Numbered from the stretch's first letter, positions 1-6,631 are shown. The stretch: DNA of 14,146 nt from an uncultured Eubacterium sp. (GCA_910579145.1 CAJTTQ010000066.1:1-14146); one strand, 5' to 3'. Notes: generated by a model from the letters alone, not told the origin. Translations and numbers: made by a program.

Positions 1-47
1 GAAGATCGGAAAAGATCTCGAATTAGACATTTAAAAAACATCGAAAA

Positions 48-85
48 AAACTCCGCGGCGGCTGGCAGGCCGGTTCGCGGAGTTT
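48..85 (-). terminator. Rho-independent terminator after the HD-GYP gene
   Basis: A perfect 10-bp inverted repeat (AAACTCCGCG at 48-57 and CGCGGAGTTT at 76-85) encloses an 18-base loop. On the minus strand the stem is followed by a run of T (complement of 44-50), the classic layout of an intrinsic terminator. It lies 12 bases beyond the HD-GYP stop codon. The plus-strand side also ends in a T-rich run, so it may act in both directions and serve a convergent gene to the left of the window. Confidence 0.85.
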
Positions 86-97
86 CTTTAATTCAGA

Positions 98-793
98 TCA
101 ATACGGAGCGGTCCTGTCTTTTATCATTTCTACCATATATGGGACAATGTACGGATCAAACTGTTTTCCGCTGCACTCCTCAAGCTCTTTTAATATGTAC
201 TGTTCGTCGTGATGCTCTTTATAAACGCGTCGGCTGGACATCGTATCATACGAGTCCGCCACACAGATGATGCGGGCAAACAATGGGATTTCCTCGCCTT
301 TCAACCCCTCGTTATAACCTTTTCCGTCATATCTCTCATGATGGTATCTGGCACCCTCGCTGATGCCCTCGATCGCCGTAAAATCCTGCAGGATCTCACC
401 GCCGATCGATGGGTGGTTGCGGATCACCTGCACTTCTTCCTCTGTCAGTTTCCCCGGCTTTTTCAAAATGGAATCTGGAATGCCTATCTTTCCAATGTCG
501 TGCAGCATCGCCACATAATATATTTTTTCCTGATCCTCCTCACACATCCCCATTCTTTTTGCGATCTCCCGCGAATATGTCGCCACGCGGATCGAATGAC
601 CGTTCGTATCCTTGTCCTTGGCATCAATGGCATGGGCAAATGTTTCCAATGACTGGTTTACGATCGAATGGTAACTGGCATTCTTTCTCTCCAGACTCCG
701 CATCCGCAGACGGATGTAGAGCGAACAGAACACGATGCAGACAAGCACACAGACCATTCCCGCTAGCAGCCACACATAAATACTATTTTCCAT
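98..793 (-). CDS. Membrane-anchored HD-GYP domain phosphodiesterase
   Basis: This 231-residue protein is predicted to be a metal-dependent phosphohydrolase of the HD-GYP family, whose known members mostly degrade cyclic di-GMP. One hydrophobic segment (about residues 6-28) should tether it to the membrane with the catalytic part in the cytoplasm. The HD-GYP core spans about 50-215: NGHS with H66, the HD pair H98-D99 followed by GKIGIP (101-106), H127, HHERYDGKGY (151-160) and D180. The usual GYP tripeptide reads GYN here, a common variation. There is no receiver, PAS or other sensor domain, so any signal must come through the short N-terminus or a partner. The start has an AAAGGA site 6 bases upstream. 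It follows the HAD gene by 16 bases, so the two are probably cotranscribed. Family assignment is secure; the cyclic di-GMP substrate is inferred from the family. Confidence 0.9.
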   Translation of the reverse strand: MENSIYVWLLAGMVCVLVCIVFCSLYIRLRMRSLERKNASYHSIVNQSLETFAHAIDAKDKDTNGHSIRVATYSREIAKRMGMCEEDQEKIYYVAMLHDIGKIGIPDSILKKPGKLTEEEVQVIRNHPSIGGEILQDFTAIEGISEGARYHHERYDGKGYNEGLKGEEIPLFARIICVADSYDTMSSRRVYKEHHDEQYILKELEECSGKQFDPYIVPYMVEMIKDRTAPY

Positions 794-809
794 CGTATGT
801 TCCTTTCAA

Positions 810-1604
810 TTACAATTTAATCAATTCCTTTAGTACCCCGTTCTCCATGCAGGATCCGCATACGTCCGTCGCAGCCGCCTTCAATTCCTCTCTCGCATTT
901 GCCACGGCAAAACTTTTTCCCGCTCTCTTCAACATATCGATATCATTCTGATTGTCACCAAATGCCATCGTTTCCTCCCTCGTGACCCCCAGCGTTTCCT
1001 GAATAAATGCCACCGCGCTTCCTTTACCGCCATCCTTCGGCACGCAGTCGAGCCACTGGATCCCGGCCAGATTCAGCCGGACACGATTTTCCCATTTGGG
1101 GCGGAACCACGGATCCGTCAGCGCCTCCACCATATTGTGGTGATAGAGCGATACCTTCACGATCTCATCACGCACGTTTTTTTTCAGGTTCCCCACGGCC
1201 TGAATGTCATAGCCATAGCTGTTCACCATCCAGCGGTACATCTCCGAGTCGGCACTGCACGCATACGCGTGTTTCCTGCCATTGACCATCACATCACACG
1301 GCGGGATCTTTGCCGCATCGTCAATGATCTCATCACAGATTTCTTTCGACAGAAATTTTGAATACAGGCACTCACCCTGATAAAACACCATACTTCCGCC
1401 GTCCACGGCAAAATAGATCATATCCGCCACCGGAGCAAACAGCTTTTCCAGACTCACGAGCTGTCTTCCGCTGCAAACGGCAAACACGATCCCTTTTTCC
1501 TTTAATCCGCGTATCGCGTCATAGTAACCCGGATGAAAGGATTCGACAGAACCGCCGTCTTCTACCAGCGTTCCGTCCACATCGCTTACGACAAGACGAA
1601 CCAT
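810..1604 (-). CDS. Cof-type HAD-IIB family phosphatase
   Basis: A 264-residue cytoplasmic haloacid dehalogenase-superfamily phosphatase of the Cof/YidA type, which typically removes phosphate from sugar phosphates or small phosphorylated cofactors. The four HAD motifs are all present: DVDGT with the nucleophile D8 and acid D10, SGR at 45-47, K194, and GDNQND at 216-221. The long cap between motifs II and III is the type IIB arrangement. The open frame extends 29 codons further upstream, but the ATG at 1604 is preferred: it has AGGAG at 1613-1617 with an 8-base spacer, and the protein then starts directly at the first beta strand. It lies downstream of ilvC and immediately upstream of the HD-GYP gene. 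The natural substrate cannot be read from the sequence. Confidence 0.9.
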   Translation of the reverse strand: MVRLVVSDVDGTLVEDGGSVESFHPGYYDAIRGLKEKGIVFAVCSGRQLVSLEKLFAPVADMIYFAVDGGSMVFYQGECLYSKFLSKEICDEIIDDAAKIPPCDVMVNGRKHAYACSADSEMYRWMVNSYGYDIQAVGNLKKNVRDEIVKVSLYHHNMVEALTDPWFRPKWENRVRLNLAGIQWLDCVPKDGGKGSAVAFIQETLGVTREETMAFGDNQNDIDMLKRAGKSFAVANAREELKAAATDVCGSCMENGVLKELIKL

Positions 1605-1654
1605 ACCACACACTCCTCTTTCTTTACCCGTTTTTTTGCATCTGGATCCATCTG

Positions 1655-1685
1655 TTAAGAAAGCCCGGTCAGTATCAACCGGGCT
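1655..1685 (-). terminator. Hairpin just after ilvC, probable terminator
   Basis: An 8-bp perfect inverted repeat (AGCCCGGT at 1662-1669, ACCGGGCT at 1678-1685) lies 12 bases beyond the ilvC stop. On the minus strand it is followed by TTCTTAA, a weak and interrupted T run. It probably ends much of the ilvNC transcript but may let some polymerase continue into the HAD and HD-GYP genes, for which no convincing separate promoter was seen. Confidence 0.6.
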
Positions 1686-1697
1686 GAACACACATTG

Positions 1698-2720
1698 TTA
1701 GTTATTGATCAATTTATCTTCGCCATTCCAGCTGTAAAGCTTACGGATATCCTCACCGATCACCTCAGACGGATGCTCGGAAGCCATTTTTCTCATCGCG
1801 CGGAAGTGAGCCTGGCCGCCCGCCTCAGACATATCCAAAAGGAATTCTTTGGCAAACGAACCATCCTGAATATCGCTCAGGATCTTCTTCATCGCCTTCT
1901 TCGTGTCTTCCGTGATGATCTTCGGCCCTGTCACGTAGTCCCCGTATTCCGCCGTATTGGAAATCGAATAGCGCATGCCCGCAAACCCGCTCTGATAGAT
2001 GAGATCCACGATCAGCTTCATCTCATGGATACATTCAAAATACGCATTTCTCGGGTCATAACCAGCCTCACAGAGCGTCTCAAAACCTGCCTGCATCAAC
2101 GCGCAGACACCGCCGCACAAAACTGCCTGCTCACCGAACAGGTCGGTCTCGGTCTCGGTACGGAACGTCGTTTCGAGAACACCAGCTCTCGCCCCGCCGA
2201 TTGCAAGCGCATACGCAAGCGCCATGTCAAGCGCCTTTCCCGTCGCATCCTGCTCTACTGCCACCAGACACGGAACGCCTTTTCCTGCCTGATACTCGCT
2301 GCGGACCGTATGTCCCGGCCCTTTCGGCGCGATCATCGTCACGTCGACATCTTTGGGCGGCACGATCTGTCCGAAATGAATGTTAAAGCCGTGCGCGAAC
2401 ATCAGCATATTGCCGGCTTCCAGATTTGGCTCGATGGACTCTTTGTACATCTTTGCCTGAAGCTCGTCATTGATCAGGATCATAATAATATCTGCCTTTT
2501 TCGCTGCCTCTGCTGCCGTATATACATCAAATCCCTGAGACTCTGCCTTTGCCCATGATTTCGAGCCTTCATACAAACCGATGATCACGTTGCAACCGCT
2601 CTCTTTCGCGTTCAATGCGTGGGCATGTCCCTGACTGCCGTACCCGATGACCGCAATCGTCTTGCCGTCCAAAAGTCCGAGGTTACAGTCACTTTCATAA
2701 TAAATCTTTGCGTCTGCCAT
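1698..2720 (-). CDS. ilvC: Ketol-acid reductoisomerase (class I)
   Basis: IlvC converts 2-acetolactate or 2-aceto-2-hydroxybutyrate to the 2,3-dihydroxy acid by Mg-dependent isomerisation and NAD(P)H reduction, the second step of valine, leucine and isoleucine synthesis in the cytoplasm. The 340-residue length fits the short class I enzyme. Visible signatures are the Rossmann motif GYGSQGH (residues 26-32), the AHGF histidine, APKGPGH, the metal-binding DLFGEQ, the ECIHEMK glutamates and the YSISNTAEYGD serine. In the loop that reads the cofactor phosphate the two serines are kept (GSKS, 52-55), but the usual arginine just before is replaced by Y50-E51. AGGAGG at 2730-2735 sits 9 bases before the ATG. 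It follows ilvN after 267 bases filled mostly by copied ilvN sequence, and is expected to be cotranscribed with it. Confidence 0.97.
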   Translation of the reverse strand: MADAKIYYESDCNLGLLDGKTIAVIGYGSQGHAHALNAKESGCNVIIGLYEGSKSWAKAESQGFDVYTAAEAAKKADIIMILINDELQAKMYKESIEPNLEAGNMLMFAHGFNIHFGQIVPPKDVDVTMIAPKGPGHTVRSEYQAGKGVPCLVAVEQDATGKALDMALAYALAIGGARAGVLETTFRTETETDLFGEQAVLCGGVCALMQAGFETLCEAGYDPRNAYFECIHEMKLIVDLIYQSGFAGMRYSISNTAEYGDYVTGPKIITEDTKKAMKKILSDIQDGSFAKEFLLDMSEAGGQAHFRAMRKMASEHPSEVIGEDIRKLYSWNGEDKLINN

Positions 2721-2755
2721 TTTACTTTTCCTCCTAAATTATATTATATAAAGCC

Positions 2756-2772
2756 CCTCCAAAATTCGGAGG
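2756..2772 (-). other. Small GC-rich hairpin upstream of ilvC
   Basis: CCTCC (2756-2760) and GGAGG (2768-2772) can pair around a 7-base loop. In the minus-strand transcript the stem is followed by GGCTTTAT, too weak for a confident terminator. It may be the remnant 3' end of the older ilvN reading frame or a processing or stability element in the ilvN-ilvC message. A TATAAT-like stretch (2738-2748) lies between it and the ilvC ribosome binding site, but no matching -35 box was found. Confidence 0.3.
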
Positions 2773-2785
2773 ATGGTTTTCCATG

Positions 2786-2887
2786 TTACAAATCCTGCTC
2801 GTCCAGAAATCCTCTCGCCAGTCCGGTAATTCCCGTTCACACTAGTTCCTTGATCTCATATCCGTCCAAAAGCTTTGTAAACGCGTT
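2786..2887 (-). pseudogene. Displaced, decaying copy of the ilvN 3' end
   Basis: The most downstream repeat copy encodes, on the minus strand, a recognisable IlvN C-terminus from AFTKLLDGYE to GFLDEQ. It then ends in its own sequence, GAT TTG TAA with the stop at 2786-2788 (tail DEQDL). It differs from the intact copies at 2806, 2839, 2843 and 2849. Read in the ilvN frame, three of these changes are synonymous (Lys, Leu, Leu) and one (2839) turns an Arg CGA into TGA. Because this copy has unique sequence on its far side and its own stop, it may be the original end of ilvN, stranded when the duplication introduced an earlier stop. That history is inference; the sequence differences are direct observation. 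Confidence 0.45.
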
Positions 2888-3089
2888 TATACGTTCTGCT
2901 CGTCCAAAAATCCTCTCGCCAGTCCGGTAATTCCCGTTCGCACAAGTTCTTTGATCTCATATCCGTCCAAAAGCTTTGTAAACGCGTTTATGCGTTCTGC
3001 TCGTCCAAAAATCCTCTCGCCAGTCCGGTAATTCCCGTTCGCACAAGTTCTTTGATCTCATATCCGTCCAAAAGCTTTGTAAACGCGTT
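2795..3089. repeat. Three tandem copies of the ilvN 3' end, 101-bp period
   Basis: Copy A is 2795-2895, copy B is 2896-2996, and copy C is 2997-3089, inside the functional ilvN. Each has 93 bases matching the last 31 or so codons of ilvN. A and B carry in addition an 8-base linker (TATRCGTT) at 2888-2895 and 2989-2996. B and C are identical over the shared 93 bases; A differs from B at five of 101 positions (2806, 2839, 2843, 2849, 2891). Because 101 is not a multiple of three, the frame shifts at each junction, and the ilvN stop TAA (2988-2990) falls exactly on the C/B junction. The array occupies most of the ilvN-ilvC gap. Confidence 0.95.
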
Positions 3090-3485
3090 CAATTTCGCCT
3101 GGTTTCCCGTCAGTTCGATCATCATCGTGTCAGAAGCGACGTCTACGATCTTTGCCCGGAATATTTCCACGATGGCGTTAATGGACGGCCTGGCCTCCTG
3201 TGACGCCGACACCTTGACGAGGATCAGTTCCCGGCAGACGGACGCGTCGCCGGTCAGTTCCTGCACCTGGATCACATTTTCCAGCTTAGTGATCTGCTTC
3301 TCGATCTGGTCGAGGATGATCCCGTCTCCCGTCACTGCTACCGTCATCCGCGAAACCGCCGGATTTTCGGTCTCTCCGACCGTAAGGCTGTCAATGTTAT
3401 ACCCGCGCCGGCTGAATAGGCCGACAACGCGGGACAACGCACCCGGCGTATTATCAATCAATATAGATAGTACCATTTTCCGCAT
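2988..3485 (-). CDS. ilvN: Acetolactate synthase small (regulatory) subunit
   Basis: IlvN/IlvH-type subunit that activates the catalytic large subunit of acetohydroxyacid synthase and gives feedback inhibition by valine. At 165 residues it has the usual size: an N-terminal ACT domain (about 1-76, opening MRKMVLSILIDNTPGALSRV) and the C-terminal ALS_ss domain (about 80-158) ending RTGITGLARG. G15 and N30 match the valine-site residues known from E. coli IlvH (G14, N29), so feedback control is likely. A GTG at 3494 is in frame, but it overlaps the AAGGAG site (3494-3499). The ATG at 3485, 8 bases downstream, is therefore the start. No ilvB lies in this window, so the catalytic partner must be elsewhere. 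The last few residues (FLDEQNA) come from a tandem duplication junction that supplies the present stop codon. Confidence 0.95.
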   Translation of the reverse strand: MRKMVLSILIDNTPGALSRVVGLFSRRGYNIDSLTVGETENPAVSRMTVAVTGDGIILDQIEKQITKLENVIQVQELTGDASVCRELILVKVSASQEARPSINAIVEIFRAKIVDVASDTMMIELTGNQAKLNAFTKLLDGYEIKELVRTGITGLARGFLDEQNA

Positions 3486-3493
3486 GGCATTCA

Positions 3494-3499
3494 CTCCTT
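3494..3499 (-). promoter_or_regulatory. Ribosome binding site fixing the ilvN start
   Basis: AAGGAG (complement of 3494-3499) lies 8 bases before the ATG at 3485. The upstream in-frame GTG (3492-3494) overlaps the site itself and could not be used with it, so the shorter protein is chosen. Confidence 0.75.
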
Positions 3500-3514
3500 A
3501 CTTTTCCGAAAATA

Positions 3515-3543
3515 ATTGTACCAATTTCGACCAAACTTGTCAA
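3515..3543 (-). promoter_or_regulatory. Sigma-70/SigA promoter for ilvN-ilvC
   Basis: TTGACA (complement of 3538-3543) and TACAAT (complement of 3515-3520) are separated by exactly 17 bases, a near-consensus housekeeping promoter. Transcription should start near 3508, giving an untranslated leader of only about 20 bases. There is no room for a leader-peptide attenuator or a T-box, which are common for branched-chain amino-acid genes in this phylum. Control would have to act at initiation or through IlvN feedback. Confidence 0.78.
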
Positions 3544-3553
3544 CCACCCTGCA

Positions 3554-4606
3554 CTATTTCTTCTTTCCCTTTTCTTCATAGACAAAGTTTTTATAAGCCG
3601 TTCTGCTTTTCACAAGATCTGGCACGAGGCACTGCTGCTCTCCGATCATCTGGCTGGAATACCCGTCGTCGGTCGGAAGGCTGAACTGATGTAACTCCGT
3701 CGTCCCCATCTGAACAACAGCCAGTATATAAGAATAAATCTCATCCTCTTTCAGGTCCGTTTTCACGTTTGGAAGGATGATCTTCACAAGGTCCATCCAC
3801 TCCGTGAGCGACATCGCCTTCACTTTTTTCAAAAGTGCCTGCATCAAAAGACGCTGGCGCTCCGTGCGCCCGTAGTCATCCCCCTTGCCGGAAGCTGTGA
3901 GAACAGCCGGATAATGGCCGTTTGCCATTTTCTTCCCATGCCGGATACGGCAGTATCCGAGTGCCTGATAGCCGTTTAATATCTGTTTTCCCACTTTCAC
4001 ATTCCGGTATTTTCTTCTTTTAATATAATTCGTATCATTCAAATGTTCCGCTTCCGACTCAGTCAGCGTCGCTTCCACGCCGCCTACGGCATTGATCACC
4101 TCGATAAACGCGTCAAAATTCACCTCCGCGTAGCCATCCGCCTTTATGCCGAAATCGTCCGCCAGCGTTTCGTAGAGGAGCCGGATGCCGCCGAGCGCAT
4201 ACGCGGAATTCAATTTCTGGCTGCCGTGGCCCGGGATCGGCACGTACATATCCCGCATCAAAGATGTCACCTTTAATTTTTTATGCTTCATGTCGAGCGT
4301 AGCGATCATCATGGAATCCGTACGCCGCGATGCCCCCACTTTGTTCTGCTCGTCCGGATTTTTATCGGTGCCGACGACTAAAATATTTATAATATCCGAA
4401 TCACTGACCGTATCATACTTCGATATATCTACCTTATCGAGAGAATCCTCGTTATCAAAATTCACCATACTGATGCTGCCGGTCAAATAGTACTGTGCCG
4501 TTGCCGCCGCGCTTCCCACACCTATGCTCAAAAGGATGCCCACGACAAGTAAAATCTTACCAGCAACTTTTTTCTTCCCTTTTGCCTTCTTTTTTGCCTT
4601 CGCCAT
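3554..4606 (-). CDS. LytR-CpsA-Psr (LCP) family cell-wall polymer ligase
   Basis: LCP proteins transfer undecaprenyl-linked polymers (teichoic acids, capsular or rhamnose polysaccharides) to peptidoglycan on the outer face of the membrane. This 350-residue protein has a Lys-rich cytoplasmic start, one membrane segment (about 17-39) and an extracellular LCP domain (about 72-335). Characteristic pieces are the VVGTD strand (77-81), RRTDSMM (94-100), SLMRDMYVPIPG with R118, KLNSAYALGG, YCRIRH (R220, R222) and DYGRTERQR (244-252), holding the arginines that bind the lipid pyrophosphate. An insertion of roughly 20 residues separates RIRH from GRTERQR. GGAGG lies 5 bases before the ATG. It follows two glycosyltransferase genes after 131 bases made almost wholly of a 17-bp repeat, and precedes ilvN, which has its own promoter. 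The exact polymer is unknown, but a rhamnose-containing one fits the neighbours. Confidence 0.92.
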   Translation of the reverse strand: MAKAKKKAKGKKKVAGKILLVVGILLSIGVGSAAATAQYYLTGSISMVNFDNEDSLDKVDISKYDTVSDSDIINILVVGTDKNPDEQNKVGASRRTDSMMIATLDMKHKKLKVTSLMRDMYVPIPGHGSQKLNSAYALGGIRLLYETLADDFGIKADGYAEVNFDAFIEVINAVGGVEATLTESEAEHLNDTNYIKRRKYRNVKVGKQILNGYQALGYCRIRHGKKMANGHYPAVLTASGKGDDYGRTERQRLLMQALLKKVKAMSLTEWMDLVKIILPNVKTDLKEDEIYSYILAVVQMGTTELHQFSLPTDDGYSSQMIGEQQCLVPDLVKSRTAYKNFVYEEKGKKK

Positions 4607-4619
4607 CTTCTCCTCCGTT

Positions 4620-4721
4620 CCTAAGGTTCTAAAGCTCCTAAGGTTCTAAAGCTCCTAAGGTTCTAAAGCTCCTAAGGTTCTAAAGCTCCTAAGGTTCTAA
4701 AGCTCCTAGGGTCCTAAAGTT
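4620..4721. repeat. Six-copy 17-bp tandem repeat
   Basis: The unit CCTAAGGTTCTAAAGCT starts at 4620, 4637, 4654, 4671 and 4688 in five perfect copies. A sixth, degenerate copy (4705-4721, four mismatches) and the first bases of a seventh follow. The array fills most of the 131-base gap between the stop codon of the upstream glycosyltransferase (4738) and the LCP start (4606). On the coding (minus) strand each unit contains AGGAG, a Shine-Dalgarno core, and TAG triplets, so it is noncoding. Perfect identity among the five central units suggests recent expansion by slippage. A role is not known; copy number could vary between strains. Confidence 0.96.
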
Positions 4722-4737
4722 CCTATGTCCTTCCACT

Positions 4738-5673
4738 TTATAACATCAAAAGCAGCGCGATATTCCTCACCCATCCGCTCTTCCAAAATCCATAACGGAC
4801 GGTATACCATCGCCTGCGCCAGAATCCGGCGCTCCCCATGCGGGCAAACGCCCTCACCGCCGGCTGTCCTTCCAGTTCATTCTGGAACACGCGGTAAAAC
4901 GCCTCTCCCTGGGCAAATGTCTGCTCCAGTGCCTCTTTTTGTCTTTTTAAATGGGAAATACGGTTCTTCACATAATCCGAAAAACTGCTTCCGCCAATCA
5001 TATTACCACGATGCTGCCGATATTGCAAGGTCGTTTCCGCGAGATACGAAATTTCCCCGAACTGGCTGCAGATCAGCGCCAGCCACCAGTCATGCACGCG
5101 CACTTCCTCTGGCAGCGTATCCAAAAAGGGCCGCACCGCCGCGTTGACCATGACCGTGCATCCGATGCACTTATTTTCCATCAGTAGATGCGCCGGATCC
5201 GTCTTCGCCACGTCCAAATGACTGCTTTGATGAAAGGAACCGCATTGTCTTTTTGTATCACTGTCAAAATTAACCGCGTCCGTAAAGACGAGAAGCGGTG
5301 TGGTTTCTTTGTTTCTTTGTTTCTGCTCCAGCTGCTCCATCGCCCGCATCGTGCGGGCGATCTTATCGGCATCCCATATATCATCCTGGTCACACAGCAT
5401 GATATACGGACTTTTGCTTCTTTTGATGCCCTCGATGAAATTTTTCACATACCCGAGGTTCTTTTCATTTTCATGAACGCCGATACATCCATATTTTGCT
5501 TCGTATTCCCGCGCGATCCGCACGGTGTCGTCCGTGGATCCGTCGTCGCATATCTCGATCCAAATATCATCCCGACCGCCTGCCAGCACCGAATCCAGCT
5601 GCTCCCGGATATATGATGCGCCGTTATAGGCAGCCAGTACGATATGGATGCGTGCTTGTCCTGTCTCCTTCAT
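4738..5673 (-). CDS. GT2 family glycosyltransferase, rhamnosyltransferase-like
   Basis: A 311-residue inverting GT-A enzyme that should transfer a sugar, probably rhamnose, from a nucleotide sugar to a growing surface polysaccharide on the inner face of the membrane. Signatures are the IHIVLAAYNGA opening strand (9-19), the nucleotide-binding CDDGSTDDT (42-50), the DQDDIW metal/donor motif (95-100), a HDWW acceptor-side motif (194-197) and QYRQHRGNMIGG (217-228). This combination is typical of the RfbF/WcaA-like group near streptococcal rhamnan enzymes. The C-terminus ends in a hydrophobic stretch that may associate with the membrane. Its ATG overlaps the stop of the preceding glycosyltransferase (ATGA, 5670-5673), so the two are translationally coupled. 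GAGGAG lies just upstream. Donor and linkage cannot be told from sequence. Confidence 0.9.
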   Translation of the reverse strand: MKETGQARIHIVLAAYNGASYIREQLDSVLAGGRDDIWIEICDDGSTDDTVRIAREYEAKYGCIGVHENEKNLGYVKNFIEGIKRSKSPYIMLCDQDDIWDADKIARTMRAMEQLEQKQRNKETTPLLVFTDAVNFDSDTKRQCGSFHQSSHLDVAKTDPAHLLMENKCIGCTVMVNAAVRPFLDTLPEEVRVHDWWLALICSQFGEISYLAETTLQYRQHRGNMIGGSSFSDYVKNRISHLKRQKEALEQTFAQGEAFYRVFQNELEGQPAVRAFARMGSAGFWRRRWYTVRYGFWKSGWVRNIALLLML

Positions 5674-6614
5674 CGCTCCTCACCATGTTCCCAGTACCGT
5701 TTATTCATACTCATCTTTTTCACGATCCCATCCGGCAGCGTTTCATACCGCATGCCAAATTTATAGCCGAGCAGCTTACACGCGCTCTGCAGCACGAGAT
5801 CGGGCAGCAAATACCATTTGCCTGCCTTCAAAAGATGCCTGGCCGTCTCTTTTACGAGACGCACCCCCTCGGATTCCGACTTCACACGCTCGAAAATATG
5901 CCGGTACTGCCGCTGGGACACCGCCATGTCAAAATTCCTCGTAAACTGCTGCCGGTACGTATATTTATGGGCATGTACCACCTCCGCATCCGCCGCATAC
6001 GCGATCTTATACCCCGCATCGATGATGGATGCCGCGAAGATCATATCCTCATTGAAGATCGTGCGCGTCACAAACCCGCCCAGTTCCTCGTAAACACGCC
6101 GCCGGTACATCGCGCACACATTGGAACAAAAATATGTTTTAATGCCGAGCCGCTTTAGATCCGCCGCCTCTTTTACCGCAGACCGTGCCGGATAATTAAA
6201 CGCCCTCGTAAACCGCTCGACCGCCCCCACCTCACCGCCGGGAAGCTGCCTCGCATAGACCGCGGCGATCTGCTCATCTTCCTCCATGTGCCGGACGAGG
6301 GTTTCGAGCAGGACATCATCCGTCGGTACGGCGTCCTGCGTCATAAACAGGATCAGGTCGGCCCGCGAAGCCAAAGCGCCGCGGTTTCTCGTTCCGCCGT
6401 GGTCAAATTCCTGTTTTTCTATGGGAATGATACGGCCGCGCTCCGCCTGTGCCAAAAGTCTCGCCACCCTCTCATCTTCTTTTGTTCCTTCCATCGTCTG
6501 TAAAAACCATACATGTTCCGGCTTTTTCGTCTGATGGTTCAGCCGTTCGATCAGCTGCCCGAGTTTATGATCCGGGCGGTAAACCGGGATGATCACATCA
6601 ATCCTGTCACACAT
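5670..6614 (-). CDS. GT2 family glycosyltransferase, rhamnosyltransferase-like
   Basis: A roughly 314-residue GT-A glycosyltransferase. It opens with the RIDVIIPVYRPD strand and has EFDHGGTRN (69-77), a motif characteristic of bacterial rhamnosyltransferases. It continues with MTQDAVPTDD (91-100, the DxD-like metal site) and NED (188-190, likely catalytic base region). It probably works with the coupled downstream glycosyltransferase on the same repeat unit. The ribosome binding site AAGGAGGG (6626-6633) overlaps the metH stop codon. It is 3 bases from an in-frame TTG at 6623 and 12 bases from an ATG at 6614; the ATG is preferred, but the TTG (adding three residues) remains possible. No sugar-nucleotide synthesis or export genes lie in the window, so the pathway must be completed elsewhere. 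Family assignment is firm, the rhamnose donor is inferred from the motif. Confidence 0.9.
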   Translation of the reverse strand: MCDRIDVIIPVYRPDHKLGQLIERLNHQTKKPEHVWFLQTMEGTKEDERVARLLAQAERGRIIPIEKQEFDHGGTRNRGALASRADLILFMTQDAVPTDDVLLETLVRHMEEDEQIAAVYARQLPGGEVGAVERFTRAFNYPARSAVKEAADLKRLGIKTYFCSNVCAMYRRRVYEELGGFVTRTIFNEDMIFAASIIDAGYKIAYAADAEVVHAHKYTYRQQFTRNFDMAVSQRQYRHIFERVKSESEGVRLVKETARHLLKAGKWYLLPDLVLQSACKLLGYKFGMRYETLPDGIVKKMSMNKRYWEHGEER

Positions 6615-6631
6615 ATCCGACAACGCCCTCC

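Noticed and set aside
1695..2558. Long plus-strand open frame opposite ilvC (287 codons)
   Set aside because: It lies wholly antisense to an unmistakable ilvC, has no ribosome binding site or family resemblance, and its composition follows from codon usage on the other strand.
2738..2748. TATAAT-like element as a separate ilvC promoter
   Set aside because: No acceptable -35 hexamer at 16-18 bases; an AT-rich spacer is enough to explain it.
2795..3089. Possible riboswitch or T-box between ilvN and ilvC
   Set aside because: The length is explained by duplicated ilvN coding sequence; no T-box or known riboswitch core was recognised.
4620..4721. Possible CRISPR array
   Set aside because: The 17-bp units directly abut one another with no spacers and no cas genes nearby; it is a simple tandem repeat.
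5496..6158. Plus-strand open frame opposite the two glycosyltransferase genes
   Set aside because: Antisense to two well-supported GT2 genes and spanning their junction; no start signal.
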